From contig NZ_QKNX01000005.1 in assembly GCF_005239135.1 (NCBI RefSeq), forward strand, positions 1-64,000: a stretch of 64,000 nt of DNA, given 5' to 3'. The translations under genes were made by a program, and so were the position numbers. The notes beneath the pieces were generated by a model. The model did not search any database. It saw only the letters and a list, made by a program, of their open reading frames with translations, and was not told the origin of the DNA. Of this stretch, positions 46,139 through 54,194 are shown in pieces. Each line of letters begins with the position of its first letter. The first letter of the stretch is position 1. The stretch is from Natronomonas salsuginis. GTDB taxonomy: Archaea; Halobacteriota; Halobacteria; Halobacteriales; Haloarculaceae.

Positions 46139-46688
46139 AGTCAGACACAGCTGAATCTCAAGACCATCATCGACTCTAGTGTTTATTTCAAGTCACCGCT
46201 AGAACCCGTTTTATTTCTCCGTCAATCTCCGTGAGGACTCGAGTCAACACATCGTTCCAGTTGTGTGGAGAGGACTTGCTTTCAGCGGGGCCAGCCGCAT
46301 CTCGCAGAAGACAATGGTGGACCTCCACATTATGTTCGTTCGGATGCTAGTCCAATCGACATTTTTGCTCTTCTCCGTGCGCTCGGTGCTCCTGATAGTG
46401 GACGCTGAAATCGTCTTTCTTGTACCAAGTAATCTGCAGGAACCAGTCTTCGATAGATACGTAGATTTTCAGAAATCGCCGAGGACATCCAAGTCAGCCA
46501 GCGCGTAATCCCGTACAGCCACGTAAACGGGATGTAGTCAGAGATGCGGCGGGACTGGCCGAAAAAGTTCCTGGCCAAGTCTCGTAACCACTAATATTCC
46601 GAGCTACCGGGCCGTCACTACCAGACCTTACCGGTTTTAGATACTTAAAACAAGGGCAGACTGTATACTGGTATCACGTCCTAACCGA
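46139..46688. other. Decayed region, unidentified coding traces on the minus strand
   Basis: About 550 bp. On the minus strand (46578 downward) the sequence reads ARNFFGQSRRISDYIPFTWL, YGITRWLTWMSSAISENLRI and, frame-shifted, YKKDDFSVHYQEH-like pieces. These look like genuine but broken protein. I do not know the family. No intact gene is present. Confidence 0.35.
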
Positions 46689-46799
46689 ATGTTCAAGCGC
46701 CAGTGTGTGGGACAGTGTAACAGTACAGAGTCTGATGCAGCTATACTAGTCTTTGGGGCTCTAATGAATCCCTGTAATGAGGCGGGATATGTACTCGAC

Positions 46800-47155
46800 G
46801 ATCAAGAAATGACCGAGAAACGTCATGACACGCAGGTCGTCTGGCAATTCGCCCACCAAACGCGAGCGAGGTTATCAGCCTCGCCGCCGACAAAGGTACC
46901 ACGGATGCGATTACGCTAAAAATCCCACGACAAGGGCGTAAGACTGCTAATTAAACACTGCGAGTTCCGCCGTCGATGCGCCTAAAGCGCGCATTGACAG
47001 GTCTCTGTACGGTCAGAGAGCAATGTCTGAGACCGTCTTCTCGACGATCAAGCCCACGCCTGGGCACGCGATGCGGGCCCGAGGTGGAACCGCAAGTTTA
47101 GTGAGATCGTTCTGATGTATGCAGTCCATAGGATCAAGCGAGCCGTGAAACCATG
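46800..47155 (+). pseudogene. IS5-family transposase, C-terminal remnant
   Basis: Plus-strand frames give MTEKRHDTQVVWQFAHQTRA, LLIKHCEFRRRCA, MSETVFSTIKPTPGHAMRAR-like and FSEIVLMYAVHRIKRAVKPW. This is the C-terminal half of the same transposase family as the remnant at 10.6-11.4 kb, where the corresponding stretches also occur. Several stops interrupt it. Confidence 0.65.
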
Positions 47156-47177
47156 GGACCAAACATTGTATGGCAAT

Positions 47178-47354
47178 TTACCAGAGCCGTCTATGGAATC
47201 GATATTCCCGCATCTCGCTGTGGTCAAATATTTTATCTGCCCCGCACTCTGGACAACGTTCATGTTCAGTTGAAAACCGGTGGTTGCAGTCTACGCATCG
47301 GTAATCAAGGGTGAAAGAATCCCATTGGTTTGAGAGACTATGCCACAGTTTCAT
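47178..47354 (-). CDS. Small zinc-ribbon protein (58 aa)
   Basis: The minus-strand frame from ATG 47354 reads MKLWHSLSNQWDSFTLDYRC and continues VDCNHRFSTEHERCPECGAD to DHSEMREYRFHRRLW-stop. Two CxxC pairs (CVDC and CPEC) 15 residues apart form a likely zinc ribbon of a type common in haloarchaeal small proteins. A good TATA box (TTATATAAT, 47378-47386) sits 27 nt ahead of the start, which supports a real, leaderless gene despite its size. Its 3' end abuts the IS5 remnant on the other strand. Function unknown, perhaps nucleic-acid or protein binding. Confidence 0.6.
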   Translation of the reverse strand: MKLWHSLSNQWDSFTLDYRCVDCNHRFSTEHERCPECGADKIFDHSEMREYRFHRRLW

Positions 47355-47377
47355 GTATTGCTGAACTCTGTGAATCC

Positions 47378-47386
47378 TTATATAAT
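47378..47386 (-). promoter_or_regulatory. TATA box of the small zinc-ribbon gene
   Basis: TTATATAAT, nearly ideal, about 27 nt ahead of ATG 47354. It is the main reason for accepting the short gene. Confidence 0.55.
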
Positions 47387-47389
47387 TTT

Positions 47390-47846
47390 CGTGCAGGGGT
47401 CTAGACGATAGCGGACGAGAGATGATCAGGTAAAGGAGGAACGGACGAATCTGTAGGCCCCGAACGGGGAGGTAATCGGACTATTCGGTAACGCCATACT
47501 TATTGATGCCGTCCGGATGAGGTTCCGATTGTATCAGGTGATGCGACTTCGTCAGTCGCGTCTCTTCGCAGTGTGAAGAGGAGGGCTGCGTTTGACAAGG
47601 CTTTCGAGATTTAACGCCGGAGCGGAGCGACTGTTGCAAGTCGGGCGCGGCACCGGCGCAGCCGTTAGCCCATTGACAGCACTCACTTGGCTGCACGCGC
47701 TGAAATCATCCAGATCAGTCTCGGGGGAGCGACCGCTGAAAGGAGTACTCCCACGAGGCGCCGTCATCGACACCGCTGGTATAGCAATCGCGAACAATAT
47801 GATGTAGGTTTGAGTGCCTATCTTCACTACCGCTTTGTTTATTAAT
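47390..47846. other. Non-coding stretch, nothing recognised
   Basis: About 455 bp. The centre (47500-47780) is GC-rich relative to neighbouring genes and may be foreign debris. Frames of 70-90 codons are open on both strands but show no family features. Confidence 0.4.
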
Positions 47847-49259
47847 TTATATCTTAAGGCTATTGATAATATTATTTATCGAATTTTCCGATTTGAGATT
47901 GAAACAGTTTTCAGCCAGCGTTTCTATTTGTTGCCCGGACAAATATGGATCCATCAAATCTTCAGCTTTTGATCGTAACTCGTCGTTCGTCATGGGACGC
48001 TCTGGATGGCCTTTTGGATAATTGACGCGTTTCCTATGCTTTTCTCCGCTCGCTTCAATGGCTACCTTTGAAGGCATATGACGCGGGTTTTCCATTCGGT
48101 ATTGATCAAGATCTTCGTCAGCTTGGACCGATACCTTCTGCATCATTTGATAGATTTGCTCATCTTGGAGATGCTCTTCATTGTATTGCTCGGGAGTCAC
48201 TTCGTCATCTATGATGGCAACGGATACATTATATGGGAGACTGTGATCGGCGGTTTCACGATTCATATCTCGAGCCCACTTTTCCGGGCCGCTAGCATAA
48301 CCTTCCACAGCCTGTGTAAACGTCTCTACTTCAATTTTCTCGATATCGTTCGGATCAATATTATTCTCACGAACAATATCAAGGGCGGCTGTAACTGATG
48401 GATGAGTATAGAAGCCACACGCAAACGTCTTGAAGCTTGTTTCCATGACTCGATAATCTTCCACGCCGTTTCTACCACCTAAGTCCTCAAGACTGACTGG
48501 CTCTTTTGAAACGACTTCGAAGAAGCCACGATCGCCCTCAAAAACCTGTTTTGGCCCGGTGATTCCATTACGAGCCATCTGACAAGCCTGAATAGCATTA
48601 TGAGTAACATAGGGAACAGCCATTCCTTTATACATAGAGACAGTTCCCAAGCGCGCTATTAAAAGACCGTTATTATTAGAACCAGCTATGCCGAACGCAT
48701 TTATCAGTTGGTCCTTATCCAGGTCCATTAATTTTCCTACAGCTGCAACAGACGAATATGCTGCCCAAGTAGAGTAATCAAAACCCTCCGCTGTAACGAT
48801 ACCAGTATCAACTCCACGGCATTGAATTTCATATGCGATGACAACCGATTCAATCAAATCTGCCCCACTCGCCTGCTCCGCTTCTGCAACTGAAACTAAT
48901 GCCGGGATATGGTCACTTGGGTGGCACGCCGCTGACTGGGTCGTGTAACAATCATTGAAATCAAGATATCTACCCATGATACCATTGATTAAAGCACCAT
49001 ATTCGACATCGACGTTTTTTCCACTTCCAAATATAGTCGATTCGGATCCTCCAGAATCCCGATTATCGTATACTTGGCGGATTTTCTTACTTGGGGGACT
49101 ATTGAATGCGCCGAGCGCACACCCAATTGTGTCAAGAGTAAGTCTTTCGACCTGTTCCTCGACTTCCTCGGGTAGATCGTCGATCGATATTTGCTTCGTG
49201 TACTCGGCCAAGCTTTCGCTGGAAAGTTCCATAGAATTCGTAATTACCTTCTCATACAT
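47847..49259 (-). CDS. MmgE/PrpD family protein, second paralogue
   Basis: 470 aa from ATG 49259 (MYEKVITNSMELSSESLAEY), or 461 aa from ATG 49232. The frame stays open to 49466 only because the upstream tandem repeats lack stops. Family features: LAEYTKQISIDDLPEEVEEQ, VERLTLDTIGCALGAFNSPP, GRYLDFNDCYTTQSAACHPS (putative active-site region: DxND with His), NGITGPKQVFEGDRGFFEVV and NRETADHSLPYNVSVAIIDD. The last, with ADHSLPY, is a signature of the 2-methylcitrate dehydratase branch and is absent from the paralogue at 34.1 kb, so the two probably have different substrates. Confidence 0.87.
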   Translation of the reverse strand: MYEKVITNSMELSSESLAEYTKQISIDDLPEEVEEQVERLTLDTIGCALGAFNSPPSKKIRQVYDNRDSGGSESTIFGSGKNVDVEYGALINGIMGRYLDFNDCYTTQSAACHPSDHIPALVSVAEAEQASGADLIESVVIAYEIQCRGVDTGIVTAEGFDYSTWAAYSSVAAVGKLMDLDKDQLINAFGIAGSNNNGLLIARLGTVSMYKGMAVPYVTHNAIQACQMARNGITGPKQVFEGDRGFFEVVSKEPVSLEDLGGRNGVEDYRVMETSFKTFACGFYTHPSVTAALDIVRENNIDPNDIEKIEVETFTQAVEGYASGPEKWARDMNRETADHSLPYNVSVAIIDDEVTPEQYNEEHLQDEQIYQMMQKVSVQADEDLDQYRMENPRHMPSKVAIEASGEKHRKRVNYPKGHPERPMTNDELRSKAEDLMDPYLSGQQIETLAENCFNLKSENSINNIINSLKI

Positions 49260-49296
49260 AATACCACTTGATTTCGCAGGCCATGTTCGAATCAAG

Positions 49297-49365
49297 CGGA
49301 TTGCCAGATAAAAGAGACCCGGATTGCCAAATAAAAGAGACCCGGATTGCCAAATAAAAGAGACC
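49297..49365. repeat. Three tandem 23-bp repeats upstream of the second MmgE/PrpD gene
   Basis: Units at 49297-49319, 49320-49342 and 49343-49365 are head-to-tail copies. The second and third are identical and the first differs at one base (G for A). Each contains TTGCCAAATAAAAGAGACC. Read toward the gene on the minus strand, every unit carries a TATA-like TTTTATTT. The array lies 38-106 bp ahead of ATG 49259. It may be a multiplied promoter element or binding site, or a slippage product. Confidence 0.85.
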
Positions 49366-49466
49366 ACCCGACCACCGCCGTTACTTACCGACCCGCGTAA
49401 TTGCCAAGGTTGAACCGTCACACTAATTACAGCAGTTTCTGCGACGGTACGATCATCCGTCAGCAC

Positions 49467-49899
49467 GGAAGGTAGCGGCGAAAGTCGTTCCAGTTCGCAA
49501 GAACGGTGATTAAATGCAAGACAAAGTCAACGTCCGCAAGTCTTCCATGATAACGTATCGCGTATACAAGGCTTAAGAGCGAACTGCGGCTCCCGATCGC
49601 GGTCTACGTCTCTTATCAGGTTGGGGACCGGGGCAGGAGCGGTGAAATCGTCCGTGGCTACGTGTCTTATGGCCTCGTCGAGGAAGATCTGAAAAGGGCT
49701 GAGTGACTCTATCGGAAGCGGCCAGCCATGGAAACAGGCTATCGACTACGTCGAGTAGCGAATACACTCCATCGGTGACGATCTCCTGCTGACGGCGGCC
49801 TGTCTGTTAGGTTAGGAACTACAGACACCACTGGCCGTCACTACTGACCCACGCCGGTTTTAAATACTCAGAGCGCATCGGGAAAAATGACGGTTTCGG
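49467..49899. other. Non-coding stretch between two island genes
   Basis: About 430 bp, GC-richer than its neighbours at 49580-49720. A short plus-strand frame LPIAVYVSYQVGDRGRSGEI, then VRGYVSYGLVEEDLKRAE-stop reads like the end of some protein but is unrecognised. No promoter-like sequence was noted for the neighbouring genes, which both point leftward. Confidence 0.35.
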
Positions 49900-51057
49900 C
49901 TAGTTAATAACGTTTTCTGAACGGAGCTGTTCGAGAGTGGCTCGATTGTACCCGAGAATCTCGGAGAGAATCTGGTCGGTGTGTTCGCCTACTTCTGGGG
50001 CTTCCCGAGATTCCGTTTCCGAAGCGGACTGTTTGGCGGATGTATACGGTGACACCGGCAGCCGCATTGATTCGCCCCCATAGTTCACCTTATCAAAGGC
50101 GCCTCGTTGCTCCAAGTGTCTTGATTCCGCGACATCCTCAATTGATTGGACTTTGCTAGCTTTCACTCCGCTTTGTGAGCAAGTCTTGATAACTTCCTGT
50201 GTGGGGCGTTGTACCGCCCACTCTGCAACCACGTTTTCCACAGCGTCGTCAGAATTGCCCCAGTCTATGGCTGGGTCAGTGTTCTGAATATTGGTCTTTA
50301 GACGTTCACAGGACTCTTCATCCTGAACAGAAATAGTAACCCAGTCTGTTTCCGTTTCGAACACCCCAGCCAGCGCTTCAGGGGAACGACTCGGCCCGTG
50401 ATTGGTGGGCTCGTTCGAGAATGGTAGCCGCGACTGCAACATCCAAGCGGCGCAGTCTTGCATTGAGATATCTATATGCTGACCTTCACCCGTCGACTTT
50501 CGTTCATATAATGCTGTTATAATAGCAGTAGCAGAGACGAATCCCGGAAGAACATCCATTACCGACGGACCAAGTTTAACCGGACCATCGCCTTTGAATC
50601 CGGTTAAATTCATTAATCCAGACATTGCCTGAATGGTAGAATCGTAGGCCCTTTGATTTGTTTCGGCGGAATCGTGTCCAAACCCGGAGATCGAACAATA
50701 TATTAACGAATTGTTCTCATTTCGGAGTTCTTCAGGACCCAAACCGAGTTCAGTAAGCGTCTGGGGGCGAAAATTCTCTATGAGGACGTCTGCTTCGTTT
50801 GCAAGTGACTTCACAATCTCCTGTCCCTGTTCACTGTCGATATTAACACCTAAACTTTTTTTATTATAATTGCCACTTTGGAATGCATACGACATCTCAT
50901 CAGAATCTGCAGATGGATTGGGGCGTCCACTTTCTCCGCCATCTGGCCGTTCTATCTTAATGACTTCACTCACTAGTGGATCGAGCAGCCAAGAAGCCAT
51001 GGGACCCGCAGTAATTTGGCCCATATCCAAAACTCGGACTTCAGAAATCGGTTTCAT
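49900..51057 (-). CDS. CaiB/BaiF CoA-transferase, catalytic member of a tandem pair
   Basis: 385 aa. Class III CoA-transferase: VRVLDMGQITAGPMASWLLD, VIKIERPDGGESGRPNPSAD, GNYNKKSLGVNIDSEQGQEI, VLIENFRPQTLTELGLGPEE, then QAMSGLMNLTGFKGDGPVKL and Asp168 in GPSVMDVLPGF. Asp168 is the residue that forms the acyl-anhydride and CoA-ester intermediates (Asp169 in formyl-CoA transferase). Its start overlaps the stop of the upstream paralogue by 4 nt (ATGA, 51054-51057). That upstream protein lacks the Asp, so this one is likely the active chain of a heterodimer. Last gene of the operon ACAD (52139) - CaiB - CaiB. Confidence 0.9.
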   Translation of the reverse strand: MKPISEVRVLDMGQITAGPMASWLLDPLVSEVIKIERPDGGESGRPNPSADSDEMSYAFQSGNYNKKSLGVNIDSEQGQEIVKSLANEADVLIENFRPQTLTELGLGPEELRNENNSLIYCSISGFGHDSAETNQRAYDSTIQAMSGLMNLTGFKGDGPVKLGPSVMDVLPGFVSATAIITALYERKSTGEGQHIDISMQDCAAWMLQSRLPFSNEPTNHGPSRSPEALAGVFETETDWVTISVQDEESCERLKTNIQNTDPAIDWGNSDDAVENVVAEWAVQRPTQEVIKTCSQSGVKASKVQSIEDVAESRHLEQRGAFDKVNYGGESMRLPVSPYTSAKQSASETESREAPEVGEHTDQILSEILGYNRATLEQLRSENVIN

Positions 51058-52127
51058 TCGTTTCCACCTGCCTCGTGGTTTAACGCGGAGGTTTGATATG
51101 CCTCACTGTCAATCGATTGTTCTAATGATAGAGGTGGCCTGACCACCAAATCTCCGTCTAAATCAGTGGTCATCTGCCTATGATCGAGATTTGGATGGGT
51201 AAATGCCTGCTGAACGTCCTTGATTTCTGTTGCGACAACCCCGTGATCATCGGCTAGTTCAAGTATGTCAGACACACTTCTCTTAGATACCCATTGCTCG
51301 ATTATATCGTTAATCTCATCGACGTTAGCTTTTCGCTTGGCCATTGAGGAGAATCGAGGATCGCCGTCTAAGTCCTGGCGGCCCAAGAGGTCTAGTAACC
51401 GTTTCCAGTCACGGTTTGTATACGCAATAAGAAATACCCACCCGTCTTCCGCTTCAAACGCGTTCCAAGGCGCTACTAGCGGATGTTGATTCCCAGATCG
51501 GTCTATTTGTTGGCCAGTACCGAAATATTTGCCAAGGAATGTTCTGTTGAGGGGTAACAAAGCGTCTTGAACTGATATATCAATACTATCTTCCCCATCC
51601 TCGTCTGAAAGAGAATAGATTATTGATCCAAGTCCAACTAACGAGGCGAACGTTGCTCCGATATGAGCGGCGGTCAACGCTGGTTTACCCCCTTCGAACC
51701 CGGTCGTATGGCTTATACCAGACATAGCCTGGGTTGTCATGTTATCACCGTCTTTTTCTGCAAGCGGCCCGGTCCGACCATATGGTGTGATCGAACAGTA
51801 CGTAATGTCGGGATTAATATCTCTAAGGGTTGACTCCGAATACTTGTCTTGCGGGTTTGGTGTGTCAATTATAAACACGTCCGCAGTCTTTATGAGATCC
51901 TCGAATTTGCTATATTGACCATCGGTATGGACACCAGATTTGTTAACACAATACATCTTGAAGATGTGCTCATCGGTTTCAGCATCACCAGTCAAAGACC
52001 GTAGCGGGTGTCCATCAGGTTCCTCGACGAGATGCACTGACGCGCCAAAATCCGATAAAAGACGTCCGCACATTGCCCCTCTGGGCGATTGACTGCGTTC
52101 GACGACTGTAATATCTTTAAGAGCCAT
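51054..52127 (-). CDS. CaiB/BaiF family protein lacking the catalytic Asp
   Basis: 357 aa. The same fold as its downstream neighbour: KDITVVERSQSPRGAMCGRL, VHLVEEPDGHPLRSLTGDAE, DVFIIDTPNPQDKYSESTLR, QAMSGISHTTGFEGGKPALT, DSIDISVQDALLPLNRTFLG. Aligning from the shared AMSG without gaps, the catalytic Asp168 of the neighbour falls on Ala158 here (AAHIGATFASLV). The protein therefore cannot run the usual anhydride chemistry and probably serves as the structural partner in a heterodimer, as known for BbsEF-type class III transferases. It also shows an atypical N-terminal catalytic-loop region. Start ATG 52127, 11 nt after the acyl-CoA dehydrogenase stop. Confidence 0.85.
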   Translation of the reverse strand: MALKDITVVERSQSPRGAMCGRLLSDFGASVHLVEEPDGHPLRSLTGDAETDEHIFKMYCVNKSGVHTDGQYSKFEDLIKTADVFIIDTPNPQDKYSESTLRDINPDITYCSITPYGRTGPLAEKDGDNMTTQAMSGISHTTGFEGGKPALTAAHIGATFASLVGLGSIIYSLSDEDGEDSIDISVQDALLPLNRTFLGKYFGTGQQIDRSGNQHPLVAPWNAFEAEDGWVFLIAYTNRDWKRLLDLLGRQDLDGDPRFSSMAKRKANVDEINDIIEQWVSKRSVSDILELADDHGVVATEIKDVQQAFTHPNLDHRQMTTDLDGDLVVRPPLSLEQSIDSEAYQTSALNHEAGGNE

Positions 52128-52138
52128 TTGTAATTATC

Positions 52139-53299
52139 TCATTTGTAGCCTAATTCGTGATCCGCTATCATGACTGTGTGTATATCATTGGTTCCGTCAT
52201 AGAGCTTGCTCACTTTCGAGTTCCGGAAGTGTCTCCCAACGCTGTAGCTACTTTCTGCGATCCCGTTCGCACCGTGAAGTTGAACAGCGTCTTCAGCAGC
52301 CTGGTGCGCCGCGTTCGTAGTAAACCGTTTTGCCATGGACGCGCTTTGCTGGGCATGATCTACTCCACGGTCTTTCATATCCGCCAATTTAAACGTGAGT
52401 AGTTTTGCCGCTTCATAATTTTCACGCATATTGGCGATTTTCTGTTTTACCAACTGGTACTCCCCGATATTTTGATCAAACACTTCACGCTGATTGGCGT
52501 ACTCGATGGATTCCTTTAGGCATTGTTGGAGGACACCAAGACCACGTGATGCACAAGCAAGTCGACCGATTTCTGTACCGGTCATTAATACTTTGTACCC
52601 TTTCCCTTCTTCACCAATACGGTTCTCAACAGGGACGCGAACGTCATTCAATTTTACTGCGCCTGAAGAAAGGGTTCGTGATCCAGTAATTGGCTTTTCA
52701 ACCCTTGTTTCTATACCATCCCAGTCTCTTTCGATTATAACAGCAATCGTTCCCTGATATGCCGGTTCCGCATCCGGATCGAGTTGAGCAAAGGTCAAGA
52801 ACCATTCAGCGAGATCCAGATTACTTATCCACATCTTCTCTCCGTTGATGACATATTCATCACCGTCACGCTCAGCCGTTGTATGTAAATTTCGAACGAC
52901 ATCAGTTCCAGAATGAGGCTCTGTAACTGCTGTGGCACCAGTCGCTTTGCCTTCGGCCATAGGCTTCAGATACTTTTTCTTCAACTCCTCGCTCCCATAT
53001 TCCAGCGTTCCACGGCCGAGTGAGCAACTGACCGCACCCGCAAGGGTGGCAGCACGCTCTGAGAACCTTGCAAACTCTTCTATGATAAGTACCAACGACA
53101 CATAATCGAGTTCGGACCCGCCGTATTCCTCCGGCAATGTACCGCCCATAAAGCCTAATTCGGCAAGCTGTTCCGGGAGTTCAGGAGGAATCTCACCGGT
53201 TTGATCCCATTCCGCTACGTTGGGTTTCAATTCGTTCTCGGCGAATTCCTTGGCGAGCTGTCGGATCTGTCTTTGCTCCTCTGTGAGTTCGAAATTCAT
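52139..53299 (-). CDS. Acyl-CoA dehydrogenase, first gene of the CoA-transferase operon
   Basis: 386 aa, normal length. N-terminal MNFELTEEQRQIRQLAKEFA, then LPEEYGGSELDYVSLVLIIE, TAVTEPHSGTDVVRNLHTTA (FAD/substrate loop), INGEKMWISNLDLAEWFLTF, LGVLQQCLKESIEYANQREV, FGQ-like FDQNIGEYQLVKQKIANMRE, and VQLHGANGIAESSYSVGRHF. The catalytic base loop reads KLYDGTNDIHTVMIADH, so the usual YEGT is YDGT. Asp for Glu would shorten the side chain and merits checking. Followed by two CaiB genes with 11-nt and overlapping spacing. Acyl-CoA dehydrogenase with a paired CoA-transferase is the layout of benzylsuccinate-type pathways (BbsEFG). TATA at 53331-53339. Confidence 0.9.
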   Translation of the reverse strand: MNFELTEEQRQIRQLAKEFAENELKPNVAEWDQTGEIPPELPEQLAELGFMGGTLPEEYGGSELDYVSLVLIIEEFARFSERAATLAGAVSCSLGRGTLEYGSEELKKKYLKPMAEGKATGATAVTEPHSGTDVVRNLHTTAERDGDEYVINGEKMWISNLDLAEWFLTFAQLDPDAEPAYQGTIAVIIERDWDGIETRVEKPITGSRTLSSGAVKLNDVRVPVENRIGEEGKGYKVLMTGTEIGRLACASRGLGVLQQCLKESIEYANQREVFDQNIGEYQLVKQKIANMRENYEAAKLLTFKLADMKDRGVDHAQQSASMAKRFTTNAAHQAAEDAVQLHGANGIAESSYSVGRHFRNSKVSKLYDGTNDIHTVMIADHELGYK

Positions 53300-53330
53300 C
53301 TTTGTTCCTCTGTTAAGTTGGTTTCCCTAG

Positions 53331-53339
53331 TTATATATT
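53331..53339 (-). promoter_or_regulatory. TATA box of the acyl-CoA dehydrogenase - CaiB operon
   Basis: AATATATAA on the minus strand about 33 nt ahead of ATG 53299. Only a very short leader is possible. Confidence 0.5.
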
Positions 53340-53499
53340 TGATGGTTCACTAGCGGGGCGGTAGCCGACGGATTTCAGGTGTCCGATACTTGTCATCCCC
53401 ACGGACAGAGCGGACTATAGTACGGTGCTTTCTCAAGTTCAAGCACGGCAAATACACCCGGAATCTCGTTGAGGTAGTCTTAGTACCTCACAAAGCATC

Positions 53500-53935
53500 G
53501 TCAGTTAACTCGGTCTGAGCCCCCAATTTGTTGCTGAAGGGGTGCTGTGAACAGTCGAGATCTGACGAGGCAATCCTTACCGAGTACGTCGAGGGGCGGG
53601 TTGCGGTGTTGAAAGACTCCAAGCGTGTGCCGGTCTTTTTTAATCGACCCAACCGCGTCAAGGCGTGGGGCACGTGCTCTTACTGGCACTGCTCGTGTAC
53701 TCGATGATTGAGCGAGGGGACACGGAAAGCGCTTGCCGACACAGACGAACCGATGGAATTGGCTTGTGGGCCGACGAGTTATCGGCCCACTGGCTGGGTT
53801 GTCCTCGTACGGTTCAAGACTGCGTGTAGTCGAAGAACCACGATTAAGCGTCGCTCGGCCACGTCGTAGGTGCCGAGTGTGGTATCGTGAATACCGCGAA
53901 GTCGTCCCGATGTTCGATTTGCAATATCGAACGTG
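53500..53935 (+). pseudogene. Transposase remnants (IS1634-like and IS5-like pieces)
   Basis: Plus-strand frames give EGRVAVLKDSKRVPVFFNRP, then GHVLLLALLVYSMIER and KALADTDEPMELACGPTSYR. I read these as the C-terminal region of an IS1634-like haloarchaeal transposase. From about 53850 a different piece, WYREYREVVPMFDLQY, resembles an IS5-type C-terminus (WYREFREIVLM). Stops and frameshifts throughout. Family names are tentative. Confidence 0.5.
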
Positions 53936-54194
53936 CCGTCACCCATCAAAACTAGCTCACGTGCGGGGTTTCACCAGGTCCTCTCTTTTCGATAAGATCT
54001 CACTGGACCATTCTTATTTGGCAGAATTAGCTCGCTACTCGAAAAGGGTGATAAATATCCAGTGTGGAGTTCCCCAACAATTGAGGACAAAGGTAATCGA
54101 TCTAGATCGTTACGGACGTGTTCCCTGCATCTCCCTTGGGATTTTGCTGAATGAACGGGTCTCTTGTCGGTCAGCACAAGGTTGTTAAGTCGAC

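Noticed and set aside
49297-49365. Interpretation of the 23-bp repeats as a mini-CRISPR
   Set aside because: The units are directly adjacent without spacers, so it is a plain tandem repeat.
49260-49466. N-terminal extension of the second MmgE/PrpD frame
   Set aside because: It is the translation of the tandem repeats and flanking DNA; no family similarity.
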